64,000 bases of DNA from Flavivirga eckloniae (GCF_002886045.1 NZ_CP025791.1:806001-870000), one strand, 5' to 3'; positions 53,866 through 62,593 are shown, numbered from the stretch's first letter. Notes: a model not told the origin generated them from the letters alone. Program-made: numbers and translations.

Positions 53866-53887
53866 ATTAATCGATTATATGCATTTT

Positions 53888-54799
53888 TTAGTTGTAGAAT
53901 AGATGAAATGCACACTTATTTTTATTGATTTCTAATGTAGGGAATGGTATTTTTACCATATCAAAAACGCTAAAAACAGATCTCAAAAACCTTGACTTTG
54001 TCCTAATAGCATTCAAATTTACATCAAAACTTAAATAGTATTGTCGCACCCTCTGATTATTTGTTAACACTTGATTGTCAATAACTTTACCGCCATCAAG
54101 CATACCATCGGCTCCATAACCAATAGCAACATTTAACCATTTAGGAATATTACTTTCTTTAAAAAAAGAGTGTAAATTAATACTTAACCAATAGGTCTGT
54201 CCGTTGTAATCCTTTAAAACTTGCTCCAAAAAGTTTTCCCCAAGCTTATCTGGACTAAGATTGGCATATTTTGTTTGATGAAAAGAGTACTTTAAAGCAA
54301 TTCTCTGCTCATTCCACAATAATTCTTGCCCAATATAGAGACCTGTTCCTGCTGCATTGGCTGCAATATCTCCCCATGAAAATCCCCATTCTTTTGAATA
54401 ACCGTCCAATACTTCTACAGCGGTTAAAAATCCAAAACCTAAAGTTCCTCCATAGAGCAATTGACCATTTTTATCTACGCCACTCCAATTTAATAATTGC
54501 GCACCGAACTTTCCCATTTGGTATGATGTAAACACATGACCCGCTTTATCCATTTGAAGCCAATCGTTATTATCATTAACAGTATGGAACTTCGATCTAT
54601 CGAAATCAGCATACCAAAGTTGATTTAACCCAACTAAAGTTAAACCAGCTAAAGAAGCTTCTGTTATAAAAACGGCATTTCTTCTGGGCTTATTAAGTGT
54701 ATCACTGGGCGTTAAAAATGCTTCAAACCCCGATTGCGAATAAGAAAGTGATGATAATAAGGTAAAAAAGAGAATATATTTTACAAAAGAATGTCCCAC
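53888..54799 (-). CDS. DUF2279 family protein
   Basis: A 303-residue protein with a signal peptide (YILFFTLLSSLSYSQ). The DUF2279 (YfiM-like) region contains DNNDWLQMDKAGHVFTSYQMGKFGAQLL and EVLDGYSKEWGFSWGDIAANAAGTGLYIGQ. Predicted to be associated with the outer membrane; the function is unknown. Its ATG shares a base with the mltG stop, so the two are coupled. Confidence 0.85.
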   Translation of the reverse strand: MGHSFVKYILFFTLLSSLSYSQSGFEAFLTPSDTLNKPRRNAVFITEASLAGLTLVGLNQLWYADFDRSKFHTVNDNNDWLQMDKAGHVFTSYQMGKFGAQLLNWSGVDKNGQLLYGGTLGFGFLTAVEVLDGYSKEWGFSWGDIAANAAGTGLYIGQELLWNEQRIALKYSFHQTKYANLSPDKLGENFLEQVLKDYNGQTYWLSINLHSFFKESNIPKWLNVAIGYGADGMLDGGKVIDNQVLTNNQRVRQYYLSFDVNLNAIRTKSRFLRSVFSVFDMVKIPFPTLEINKNKCAFHLFYN

Positions 54800-55842
54800 T
54801 ACCTAGTTATGCCTTGAGATGATAAATAGCGGTGATACGCTCTAGCGTTTGCATTATGTTGCGCCAAAGTTTTGGCAAACTTATGGAACCCTAAACGCTT
54901 AGCATCTGCAGCAAAATATAAGTATTTGTGCTTTTCGTAATTCAAAACGGCATCAATTGCAGATATATCCGGCATAGCAATTAAACCAGGTGGTAATCCA
55001 GAATACATATAGGTATTGTATGGAGAGTCAATCTCCATATGAACATTCAGTACACGTTTAATTATGGTGTTTTTATATTCTGGCAATTTATAAGCTGCAA
55101 ACTTAAGCGTAGGATCTGCCTGTAATGGCATACCTATTTTCAACCTATTTAAGTAAACACCGGCTATTCTAGGTTGTTCTGCTGCCTGCTTGGATTCTTC
55201 ATGAACAATAGAAGCTAATGCTATAACCTCATCTTGAGATAAATCTATTGCCTTTGCCTTACTTTTTCGCGAATCGTTCCAAAACCTATTATACTCCTTA
55301 AGCATTCGGCTCCTAAACGTTTCTGCCGAAGTATTCCAAAAAAGCTCATAACTATTAGGCAAATACATCCCTAAAACGGTTGCTTCCTTAAAACCATTCG
55401 TAGTTAAAAAGGTAGAATCTTTCATGGTCTTAAGCAAGGATATACTATCTGCTTCAATCTGCCCGGCAATACGACCTGCAAGCTTTTCAAGAGTCTCCTG
55501 ATTATTAAAAGAGACTTTAATCGGTATATTCTTGCTACGAATAGAGTTAATAATGTCATTATTGCTCATTCCTTTCTTTATAGGAAACTTGCCTGCTTTA
55601 ATATTTGTAGTATACTTTTTTTGTTCGGCTAAATCATCAAAAGAATCAATATCATCTAATAATGGTTCTAACTGACTTCTTACATCCTCGTATGCTGCCT
55701 TAGTAGGTATAAAAACATAAGCCGTTTCGTTGTTAAACGCTGTGTTTGGCTTAAGCATGGCTTTATACACAAAATTTGCAAAAAAAGCAGCAACTACTAA
55801 TCCAATAGCCACAATAGCTATAAGTATCTTTTTTATATACAT
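54799..55842 (-). CDS. mltG: Endolytic transglycosylase MltG
   Basis: MltG cuts nascent peptidoglycan strands and sets their length. A 347-residue inner-membrane protein with one N-terminal anchor (IVAIGLVVAAFFANFVYKAM), a LysM-like region (AYVFIPTKAAYEDVRSQL), then the YceG catalytic domain with the active Glu in ALASIVHEESKQAAEQPRIAGVYLNRL and PLQADPTLKFA, YNTYMYSGLPPGLIAMPDISAI. It follows the GNAT gene immediately. Confidence 0.95.
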   Translation of the reverse strand: MYIKKILIAIVAIGLVVAAFFANFVYKAMLKPNTAFNNETAYVFIPTKAAYEDVRSQLEPLLDDIDSFDDLAEQKKYTTNIKAGKFPIKKGMSNNDIINSIRSKNIPIKVSFNNQETLEKLAGRIAGQIEADSISLLKTMKDSTFLTTNGFKEATVLGMYLPNSYELFWNTSAETFRSRMLKEYNRFWNDSRKSKAKAIDLSQDEVIALASIVHEESKQAAEQPRIAGVYLNRLKIGMPLQADPTLKFAAYKLPEYKNTIIKRVLNVHMEIDSPYNTYMYSGLPPGLIAMPDISAIDAVLNYEKHKYLYFAADAKRLGFHKFAKTLAQHNANARAYHRYLSSQGITR

Positions 55843-56367
55843 TTAATTATTTATAAGCTGAAATAAATATTCATTTTTATAAGAACCGTTAACTCGGATC
55901 CAATCTTTTTTAAGTCCAATCCTTTTAAAACCTTGATTTGTAAAAAGCTTAATACTGGCATCGTTTTCTTCAGAAATATTACAATACAATTGGTGTAATC
56001 CCAAATGCACGAAACTATACTCCGTTAAGAGCTTAAGCGCTTCTTTACCGTACCCTTTTCCTCTGTTATTAGTCTCTTTTACCAAAATACCAACACCTGC
56101 TCTGCCATTCTTAAAATCGAAATCGAATAAATCGATCATTCCCAAAGGTTCTTCTTTATAACTCGAAATAACCAATCGTAATTGTTTAACTTCAAAAATA
56201 TCTTTATGAGCTTGTTCTAAATACTGTTTTATCAAGTATTTTGAATATGGTGTCATAGTATTACTAATTTCCCATACCATTTCATCGTTTTCAATCGTGT
56301 GAATAAACTCCAGATCCTCAGGCTCTAATGCTCGTAAGTATATATTTTCGCCTTTTAAAGTAATCAT
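55843..56367 (-). CDS. GNAT family N-acetyltransferase (RimJ/RimL type)
   Basis: A 174-residue acetyltransferase: IYLRALEPEDLEFIHTIEND at the start, VGILVKETNNRGKGYGKEAL as the acetyl-CoA loop and NEENDASIKLFTNQGFKRIG-like text (SEENDASIKLFTNQGFKRIG) near the end. The acceptor is unknown. It overlaps dapF by 4 bases and abuts mltG. Confidence 0.88.
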   Translation of the reverse strand: MITLKGENIYLRALEPEDLEFIHTIENDEMVWEISNTMTPYSKYLIKQYLEQAHKDIFEVKQLRLVISSYKEEPLGMIDLFDFDFKNGRAGVGILVKETNNRGKGYGKEALKLLTEYSFVHLGLHQLYCNISEENDASIKLFTNQGFKRIGLKKDWIRVNGSYKNEYLFQLINN

Positions 56368-57137
56368 ATCGTGCCTTCAAAAACAAATTTAGCAGGCCCA
56401 ATTAACCATACATTTTTATATAAACCATCCTCAACATCAAAAGATACCTGTAATTCTCCTCCTGGTACTTGTAGTGTTATAAGATTATCTCCCACTTCAT
56501 TTATAGCATGCATTGCCAAAGCCACAGCAGTAGCACCTGTACCACAAGATAACGTTTCATCTTCTACTCCCCGCTCGTAGGTTCTAACTGCAAAAGTCTG
56601 GTCGTTTATCTTTTTAACAAAATTCACATTACTACCTGCTTCATTATATGGTGAACCATACCTTATTTTAGCTCCTTCGGTTTTTATATCAAATGCTTCT
56701 ATCTTGTCTTCAAACTGTACATGATGTGGCGACCCAGTATCTAAAAAAACATGGTTTTCGTGCTTTTCAACAGTATCAACATCTACCATTTGTAGTTTAA
56801 CAATATTTCCTTCAATAGTTGCATGATGCAGGCCATCTATAGCCTCAAAAACGGCCTTTTTGTCAATAACCCCTAATTGTTTAGCGAATGCTACCAGGCA
56901 ACGTCCGCCATTGCCACACATAGAGCTTTCATTTCCATCAGCATTATAATAAACCATTTTAAAATCTAAATCATTATGGTTTTCCAATAGAATAAGCCCG
57001 TCTGCCCCTATGCCAAAACGTCTGTCGCACAATGACGCCACTAGTTTGGTATTATTTTTGTCGAAAACTTGTTGACGATTATCAATCATCACAAAATCGT
57101 TTCCTGTACCCTGATATTTATAAAAAGTCTGTTGCAT
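56364..57137 (-). CDS. dapF: Diaminopimelate epimerase
   Basis: DapF converts LL- to meso-diaminopimelate for peptidoglycan and lysine. The two catalytic cysteines are in SSMCGNGGRC and TLSCGTGATA. I start at ATG 57137 (257 residues, MQQTFYKYQGTGNDFVMID); an in-frame ATG at 57149 overlaps the -7 box TATCTTTG (57154-57147) and gives an atypical extension. It leads the unit dapF-GNAT-mltG-DUF2279. Confidence 0.95.
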   Translation of the reverse strand: MQQTFYKYQGTGNDFVMIDNRQQVFDKNNTKLVASLCDRRFGIGADGLILLENHNDLDFKMVYYNADGNESSMCGNGGRCLVAFAKQLGVIDKKAVFEAIDGLHHATIEGNIVKLQMVDVDTVEKHENHVFLDTGSPHHVQFEDKIEAFDIKTEGAKIRYGSPYNEAGSNVNFVKKINDQTFAVRTYERGVEDETLSCGTGATAVALAMHAINEVGDNLITLQVPGGELQVSFDVEDGLYKNVWLIGPAKFVFEGTI

Positions 57138-57146
57138 AATAAAGCA

Positions 57147-57154
57147 CAAAGATA
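57147..57154 (-). promoter_or_regulatory. -7 box of the dapF unit; decides the dapF start
   Basis: TATCTTTG on the minus strand matches TAnnTTTG and ends 9 bases before ATG 57137. It overlaps the alternative ATG at 57149, which could then not be transcribed. Confidence 0.5.
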
Positions 57155-57189
57155 TAAATAATATGGCGTATTTTCGATTGTTAAACAGG

Positions 57190-57219
57190 CGTTAAAATAG
57201 GCGTTAAAAATCGTTAAAA
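57190..57219. repeat. Three direct repeats CGTTAAAA upstream of htrA
   Basis: CGTTAAAA occurs at 57190-57197, 57202-57209 and 57212-57219, in the 157-base gap between divergent dapF and htrA. The first two units extend to GGCGTTAAAA and are 12 bases apart. Possible binding sites of a regulator for either gene. Confidence 0.35.
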
Positions 57220-57294
57220 TAAGGTTGGTGATTCAATAAATATTTAATTTTAATCGTTAACAAATTTGATATATAATAGATTAAACAGAAATTT

Positions 57295-58707
57295 ATGAAG
57301 AAGATTTTATCATTAGTACTAGTTTCGGCATTAGGGGGTGCTTTAACCCTTGGTGCTTATAAACTCTTTTTAGAAAAAGAAAATAAAGTTGTTGTTGCAC
57401 CTGCAGAAACGACTCCTGCTTTTCTACCAACAGCCAATACTGCAAGCAAGTTATACAACTTGAATGAGGCGCCCGATTTTACCGTGGCTGCCGAAAATAC
57501 CGTAAATGCAGTGGTACACGTAAAAAATGTGACACTTAGCTCGGGCCAATTAACTTTTGAAGACTTCTTTTTGGGAAGACGTCCACAACGCGCGCAATTA
57601 GGAACTGGTTCTGGTGTTATAATAAATGCTGATGGATACATTATAACCAACAATCATGTAATAAAAAATGCGCACGAGTTATCGGTAACATTAAATAAAA
57701 ATTCAACTTATAAAGCCAATTTAATAGGTGCAGACCCGAAAACAGACATAGCGCTTTTAAAAATTGATGCAGAAGAAGATTTACCTTTTGTAACATTCGG
57801 AAACTCCGATGATGCTAAGATTGGCGAATGGGTACTCGCCGTTGGCAATCCTTTTAACTTAACCTCTACCGTTACCGCTGGTATTATTAGTGCTAAAGCC
57901 AGAGATTTAGAGGGTAAAAGCTTACAATCATTTATTCAAACCGATGCAGCTGTAAACCCAGGAAATTCGGGTGGAGCCCTTGTAAACACAAATGGCGAGC
58001 TCATTGGCATTAACACAGCTATTTCTTCTCAAACAGGATCTTACATTGGATATTCGTTTGCAGTACCAAGTAATATTGCCCGTAAGGTTATTGAAGATAT
58101 TATGGAATATGGTAATGTGCAGAATGGTATGTTGGGTATAAAAGGAGGCACTTTTAACAGTGAAATAGCCAAAGAAGTTGGCGTAAACTATACAAAAGGT
58201 GTTTATGTGAGTGAAGTGATAAAGAATTCTGGTGCAGAAGAAGGAGGCTTGGAAAAAGGTGACATTATTAGAAGGTTGGATAATGTAGAAATATCAAAAT
58301 TTGAAGACTTAAGAGGTTATATTAAATCCAAACGTCCAAACGATGAAGTACAAGTTGAAGTACTTAGAGATGATGAAATTAGAACCTTTAATGTAAAACT
58401 TTCAAAAACTGATGCTTTTTCTGTGAACTTCATAAAAATGGAATTACAGGACTTATCAGATTCCTTTAAAGAAGAATATGGCATTGATTATGGTGTTATG
58501 GTAAAAAACACCGAAAACAAATGGTTGTATTCCAACCTAGGCATTTCAAAAGGTTATATTATCACAGGAATAAACGATATTAAAATTGAGAGTATCGAAG
58601 ATATAGCCAAGATTAAAGCAAAGTACGGAGATAATATTCAGGAATACATTAAAAAACTGGAATACATCAATACACATAAAGAAAGAAAAGAGGTTATTTT
58701 TAGATAA
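57295..58707 (+). CDS. HtrA/DegP-type periplasmic serine protease
   Basis: A 470-residue trypsin-like protease-chaperone: N-terminal signal/anchor (about residues 4-24), catalytic His121 in ITNNHVI, Asp151 in KTDIALLKI and Ser225 in NPGNSGGALV. A PDZ domain follows (about 265-370: GVYVSEVIKNSGAEEGGLEKGDIIRRLDN) and a second, degenerate one near the end. It degrades or refolds damaged envelope proteins. A strong terminator follows. Confidence 0.95.
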   Translation: MKKILSLVLVSALGGALTLGAYKLFLEKENKVVVAPAETTPAFLPTANTASKLYNLNEAPDFTVAAENTVNAVVHVKNVTLSSGQLTFEDFFLGRRPQRAQLGTGSGVIINADGYIITNNHVIKNAHELSVTLNKNSTYKANLIGADPKTDIALLKIDAEEDLPFVTFGNSDDAKIGEWVLAVGNPFNLTSTVTAGIISAKARDLEGKSLQSFIQTDAAVNPGNSGGALVNTNGELIGINTAISSQTGSYIGYSFAVPSNIARKVIEDIMEYGNVQNGMLGIKGGTFNSEIAKEVGVNYTKGVYVSEVIKNSGAEEGGLEKGDIIRRLDNVEISKFEDLRGYIKSKRPNDEVQVEVLRDDEIRTFNVKLSKTDAFSVNFIKMELQDLSDSFKEEYGIDYGVMVKNTENKWLYSNLGISKGYIITGINDIKIESIEDIAKIKAKYGDNIQEYIKKLEYINTHKERKEVIFR

Positions 58708-58732
58708 ACATCTCTTGCAAAAACCAGTATTA

Positions 58733-58773
58733 AACCCCATCAAAAATTTAAATTTTTGGTGGGGTTATTTTTT
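58733..58773 (+). terminator. htrA terminator
   Basis: Arms AACCCCATCAAAAATTT and AAATTTTTGGTGGGGTT pair almost fully (one G-T wobble), followed by a run of seven T. A standard intrinsic terminator. Confidence 0.93.
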
Positions 58774-58808
58774 TGTTAAAATACGCTACGAAAACGTTTG
58801 AAATATGA

Positions 58809-58816
58809 TACTTTTG
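58809..58816 (+). promoter_or_regulatory. Candidate gap promoter (-7 box)
   Basis: TACTTTTG matches TAnnTTTG, 31 bases before the ATG at 58848. No -33 TTTG at the expected distance. Confidence 0.5.
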
Positions 58817-58847
58817 CCAAAACTAAACTTAAACTAAACTATTTACA

Positions 58848-60296
58848 ATGTCTTTTAACAAAGCTTATGAAAATGAGTTAGCTTTTCAAGCAGACCGTCG
58901 AAGAGCTACCGTAGAATTTATTAAAATTATAAGTGATCTTTGGTACGACAAATCCATCGAGTTAGTCATTTTTAGAAATCAACTCATCGATAGAAATGTG
59001 AGTCAGATTTTAAACCTTCATGAATATGCTTGTAAATTTGTACAAAAGCCCATCTCTATTTTCGACTCTGTAGAAATTGCTCAAGCTATTAAAACGCTAG
59101 ATATCCCCCCTGCAAAACTGGATATCGGAAAACTTACTTACGAATTCCACTTAGAAGAAAACAAACACAATAACGCTACCGCGTTTGTTGCAAGAAAATT
59201 AAAAGATGCCAGAAAGAATGGTGATATCCTACCTAAGGATGTTGTTCTGTATGGTTTTGGTAGAATAGGGCGCTTAGTTGCTCGAGAACTCATGACACGA
59301 ACTGGTAAAGGAAGTCAACTACGTTTAAGAGCCATCGTAACACGTGGTGCTATTGATGAAAAAATACTGGAAAAACGCGCTTCTTTATTGCGTAATGATT
59401 CGGTTCATGGCGATTTCTCAGGAACAGTTTCTATTGATGCAAAGAACAGTGCCTTAATTATAAATGGAACTACTGTAAATATTATTTCTGCTGATAGTCC
59501 TGAAGAGATTGATTATACCAAGTATAACATAAAAAATGCCCTGGTAATTGATAATACTGGAGCTTTTAGAGACAAAAAAGCTTTAGGAAAGCATTTAAAA
59601 TCTAAAGGCATAGATAAAGTATTGTTAACTGCTCCAGGAAAAGAAGTTCCTAATATAGTATATGGTGTAAACCATTCTGAACATAATCCGGATAAAGTTG
59701 ATATTTTCTCGGCAGCATCTTGTACTACTAATGCTATTACACCAGTGTTAAAAGCTGTTGAAGATTCGTTTGGTGTAAAATCCGGTCATTTAGAAACCAT
59801 ACATGCCTATACAAACGATCAGAATTTAGTAGACAATTTCCACAAAAAATACAGACGTGGTCGTGCTGCGGGCTTAAACATGGTCATTACAGAAACCGGA
59901 GCCGGTAGCGCCGTTGCTAAAGCCTTACCTAGTTTAGAAGGTAAACTCACATCAAGTGCTATTAGAGTTCCTGTACCTAATGGTTCTTTGGCTATTTTAA
60001 ATTTAGAACTAAAAACCAAAACATCCATAAATAGTGTTAATACCATTTTAAAGAAATATGCTTTAGAAGGAGACTTAGTTGAACAGATTAAATTCGAGCT
60101 AAGCGACGAGTTAGTATCCAGCGATATTGTTGGTAGTTCAGCGCCTTCTATTTACGATAGTAAAGCCACTATTGTACGTAAAGATGGTAAAAATATTATC
60201 TTGTACATTTGGTACGATAACGAATATGGCTACAGCCATCAAGTAATAAGACTTGCAAAATACATTGCAAAAGTAAGACGTTATACATATTATTAG
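58848..60296 (+). CDS. gap: Glyceraldehyde-3-phosphate dehydrogenase, long form
   Basis: A 482-residue GAPDH: NAD(P) loop GFGRIGR (136-142), catalytic Cys292 in SAASCTTNAITP, and C-terminal WYDNEYGYSHQVIRLAKYI. About 130 residues of helical N-terminal extension, absent from the classical 330-residue enzyme, precede the nucleotide fold; this long form is common in Bacteroidota. The Asp that usually ends the second strand and selects NAD is absent (RAIVTRGAID), so NADP use is possible. Monocistronic with its own terminator. Confidence 0.92.
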   Translation: MSFNKAYENELAFQADRRRATVEFIKIISDLWYDKSIELVIFRNQLIDRNVSQILNLHEYACKFVQKPISIFDSVEIAQAIKTLDIPPAKLDIGKLTYEFHLEENKHNNATAFVARKLKDARKNGDILPKDVVLYGFGRIGRLVARELMTRTGKGSQLRLRAIVTRGAIDEKILEKRASLLRNDSVHGDFSGTVSIDAKNSALIINGTTVNIISADSPEEIDYTKYNIKNALVIDNTGAFRDKKALGKHLKSKGIDKVLLTAPGKEVPNIVYGVNHSEHNPDKVDIFSAASCTTNAITPVLKAVEDSFGVKSGHLETIHAYTNDQNLVDNFHKKYRRGRAAGLNMVITETGAGSAVAKALPSLEGKLTSSAIRVPVPNGSLAILNLELKTKTSINSVNTILKKYALEGDLVEQIKFELSDELVSSDIVGSSAPSIYDSKATIVRKDGKNIILYIWYDNEYGYSHQVIRLAKYIAKVRRYTYY

Positions 60297-60335
60297 TATT
60301 TTTAACATCTAAATTGAAATTTCAATCGTATATAA

Positions 60336-60363
60336 AAAAAGCCTCATAAAAATGAGGCTTTTT
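60336..60363 (+). terminator. gap terminator
   Basis: Arms AAAAAGCCTCAT and ATGAGGCTTTTT are perfect complements around a 4-base loop, and the T tract lies in the right arm. Confidence 0.92.
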
Positions 60364-60426
60364 ATCTATTTATAATTGTATATAAACAATATTTTATAAC
60401 TTCGTAAACCGTTAAACCAATCGTAA

Positions 60427-61047
60427 ATGAAATCCATTAAGCAACTCTCTCTCATAATTACACTTTTTATATGCACATTAGCTTCATCACAAACTAAAAA
60501 AATCGCAAAAGATAAGCTTTCATTAAACAGTGGTACTTTAGATAATCAGTTCGAATTCGTTATTCAAAAATCTTATACCTATAAAGGTAGTGGTAAAGTT
60601 TACAAGAATGTAGAATACCATTGGCTAACGCAATTAAAAGCACATACACTAGATTCGTTAAAAGCTGTACGCAAGGATCTTACAGATACGCGATTGGTTG
60701 TTAAAAAACAAGACAAGGAGATTTCAGATTTAAAGTTAAATTTAAATACTACGCAAAACGATTTAGATAAAACCAATACGGAAAAAAACAACATGGCACT
60801 CTTTGGTATTCAAATGAGTAAATCTGGCTACAATGCGCTCATGTGGTCCATAATTGCTGGTTTATTAGCCTTACTTATATTATTTATTTATAAGTATAAA
60901 AACAGCAATGCCATAACCAAAGCGGCTAAGATTGCTCTTGCTGAAACAGAAGAAGAATTTGATGAGCATAGAAAAGTAGCCTTAGATCGCGAACAAAAAG
61001 TGAGACGCCAATTACAGGATGAAATAAACAAACAGAAAGGCTTATAA
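60427..61047 (+). CDS. Coiled-coil membrane protein, function unknown
   Basis: A 206-residue protein with a signal peptide (LIITLFICTLASSQ), a periplasmic part with a strong coiled coil (residues about 75-125, DSLKAVRKDLTDTRLVVKKQDKEISDLKLN), one membrane helix (about 138-158) and a charged cytoplasmic tail. Database entries of this family in flavobacteria are, as I recall, often labelled tRNA (guanine-N1)-methyltransferase, but no methyltransferase motif is present; the true TrmD begins at 63397. Confidence 0.75.
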   Translation: MKSIKQLSLIITLFICTLASSQTKKIAKDKLSLNSGTLDNQFEFVIQKSYTYKGSGKVYKNVEYHWLTQLKAHTLDSLKAVRKDLTDTRLVVKKQDKEISDLKLNLNTTQNDLDKTNTEKNNMALFGIQMSKSGYNALMWSIIAGLLALLILFIYKYKNSNAITKAAKIALAETEEEFDEHRKVALDREQKVRRQLQDEINKQKGL

Positions 61048-61118
61048 ATAAGTCTAGAGTGTAAATTCATAAAATCTGTAATACATCATTCGCTATTACA
61101 GATTTTTTTTGACCGTAT

Positions 61119-61362
61119 ATGAAAATTATACAAAAAAACAGTGAGTACTTAAACGATTTTTAACTCCCCGTTTCATGATTTCTATAAACAACCCACAGAT
61201 ATAAAATCGGGAAGCGTTTTTAAAAAAAATGCATCACCAAAAAAGATTTTAAAGGAGGTAATTATACAGACAGAATTCACCAATTCTGAACAACATTTAT
61301 ACCAATATTTGAGGTTCGTCGAGGATACAGATTTAACTTTCATTTGGTTGAACGAAAAATAA
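61119..61362 (+). pseudogene. Possible frameshifted small gene
   Basis: An ATG at 61119 opens 14 codons (MKIIQKNSEYLNDF) and stops at 61161-61163. A second frame, one base out of register, then runs without start through 61362 and reads as plausible coding sequence (GSVFKKNASPKKILKEVII and EFTNSEQHLYQYLRFVEDT). A single indel near 61150-61185 would join them into one protein of about 80 residues. I recognise no family. Apart from this the 360-base gap from 61048 holds only A/T-rich sequence. Confidence 0.35.
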
Positions 61363-61371
61363 ACAAAAGGA

Positions 61372-61402
61372 TTTGATTAGTAAGAGAATGCTTGTATATT
61401 TG
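61372..61402 (+). promoter_or_regulatory. Consensus promoter, predicting leaderless mRNA
   Basis: TTTG (61372-61375), exactly 19 nt, TATATTTG (61395-61402). The ATG of the next gene is only 5 bases further, so the transcript would begin at or next to the start codon. Confidence 0.75.
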
Positions 61403-61407
61403 GTTAT

Positions 61408-61935
61408 ATGTACATTAAATTCATTAAAAAATATAGCCTAACTATAGTTGGACTTATTTTGTCAACAACCATACTTCTGTTTTCGATTATTAATGATATC
61501 GATTTATTCGAAAGGTTCATTAATCAACTTATTTTAATGGAAATGTACGAGGTTGACGAGTTTATAATCCCGATTTTTATTTTCTGGCTTTTTGCTGTTT
61601 TCGACATGCGGAAAAGACAAAAAACATATAAAATTGAACATGAAAAAGTTATCATTTATAAAGCTATGCTTTCTTCTGCCAACCATGTGGTAAATAACTT
61701 TCTTAATCAGATGCAAGTTTTTAAAATTACAGCGGAAAATACTCCAAATTTCGATCAGGATGTTTTAAAACTTTACAATAAGATAATAAAAAATGCTGCC
61801 GAACAAATTGATAGTTTGGGGAAAATTGTCGATATCGATGAAAAAACAATCTTCAAATCTGTTGAGCCCAAACCCGACCTAGAAACTATACATCAACACC
61901 CCAAAACCGGTATTAACTTTGGAAAAAAAATTTAA
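61408..61935 (+). CDS. Two-TM membrane protein with DHp-like helices
   Basis: A 175-residue protein with membrane helices near residues 10-27 and 50-67 and a cytoplasmic helical region. The stretch SSANHVVNNFLNQMQVFKITAE, then LYNKIIKNAAEQIDSLGKI, resembles the two-helix dimerisation and phosphotransfer region of histidine kinases, with His92 followed by Asn, but no ATPase domain exists. It could be a phosphotransfer or scaffold protein; this is inference. Its last 17 bases overlap the methyltransferase gene. Confidence 0.6.
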   Translation: MYIKFIKKYSLTIVGLILSTTILLFSIINDIDLFERFINQLILMEMYEVDEFIIPIFIFWLFAVFDMRKRQKTYKIEHEKVIIYKAMLSSANHVVNNFLNQMQVFKITAENTPNFDQDVLKLYNKIIKNAAEQIDSLGKIVDIDEKTIFKSVEPKPDLETIHQHPKTGINFGKKI

Positions 61936-62593
61936 CGCAGACAATACCATTACCCCTAAAGAACTTGCAAAACATCTTAGACAACCAGAAGGTGACACCG
62001 GAAAAGAAGTAGGGTTACAAATGAATAAAGGTAACAAGCATATTTGCTTAAATTCATACCAAGTGCTTAATCCTAAAAATAAAAGCCATATCCTGGAAAT
62101 TGGCATGGGCAATGGTTTTTTTGTGAAGGATTTATTAAAAACAGCAGATGATTTAAACTATACAGGCGTGGACTTCTCTCCTATTATGATTGATGAAGCT
62201 AATGTTATAAATAAACCATTCATTGATTCTGGGATAGTCCGTTTTGAACAGGCATCAATTGAGAAACTGCCTTTTAACGATAACACGTTCGATTATATCA
62301 CCACCACCAATACACTTTACTTTTGGCCTACACCAGAAGACAATGCTAAAGAATTGCTACGAGTTTTAAAACCAGGAGGGAAAATTTTGGTAGCGTATCG
62401 TTCTAAAAGCTGTATAGATCAGCTAGAGCTTTCAAAGTATGGGTTTACAAAATACGAAATATCAGATGTTGAAAACCTACTAAGCAAATCTGGTTTTAAA
62501 CAAATCTCCAGTAAAATCATAAAAGAACCTGATTTAGATTTTGATGGCAAAGTACTTGAAATGGAGGGGATTTATACTACTGGAATTAAATAA
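61919..62593 (+). CDS. Class I SAM-dependent methyltransferase
   Basis: A 224-residue methyltransferase with motif I HILEIGMGNGFFVKDLL, acidic GVDFSPIMIDEA, motif EKLPFNDNTFDYITTTNTLYFW and the post-motif LLRVLKPGGKILVAY, typical of the UbiE/Methyltransf_11 group. The substrate is unknown. The start is TTG 61919, inside the end of the preceding gene, so it depends on coupled translation. Confidence 0.82.
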   Translation: MEKKFNADNTITPKELAKHLRQPEGDTGKEVGLQMNKGNKHICLNSYQVLNPKNKSHILEIGMGNGFFVKDLLKTADDLNYTGVDFSPIMIDEANVINKPFIDSGIVRFEQASIEKLPFNDNTFDYITTTNTLYFWPTPEDNAKELLRVLKPGGKILVAYRSKSCIDQLELSKYGFTKYEISDVENLLSKSGFKQISSKIIKEPDLDFDGKVLEMEGIYTTGIK

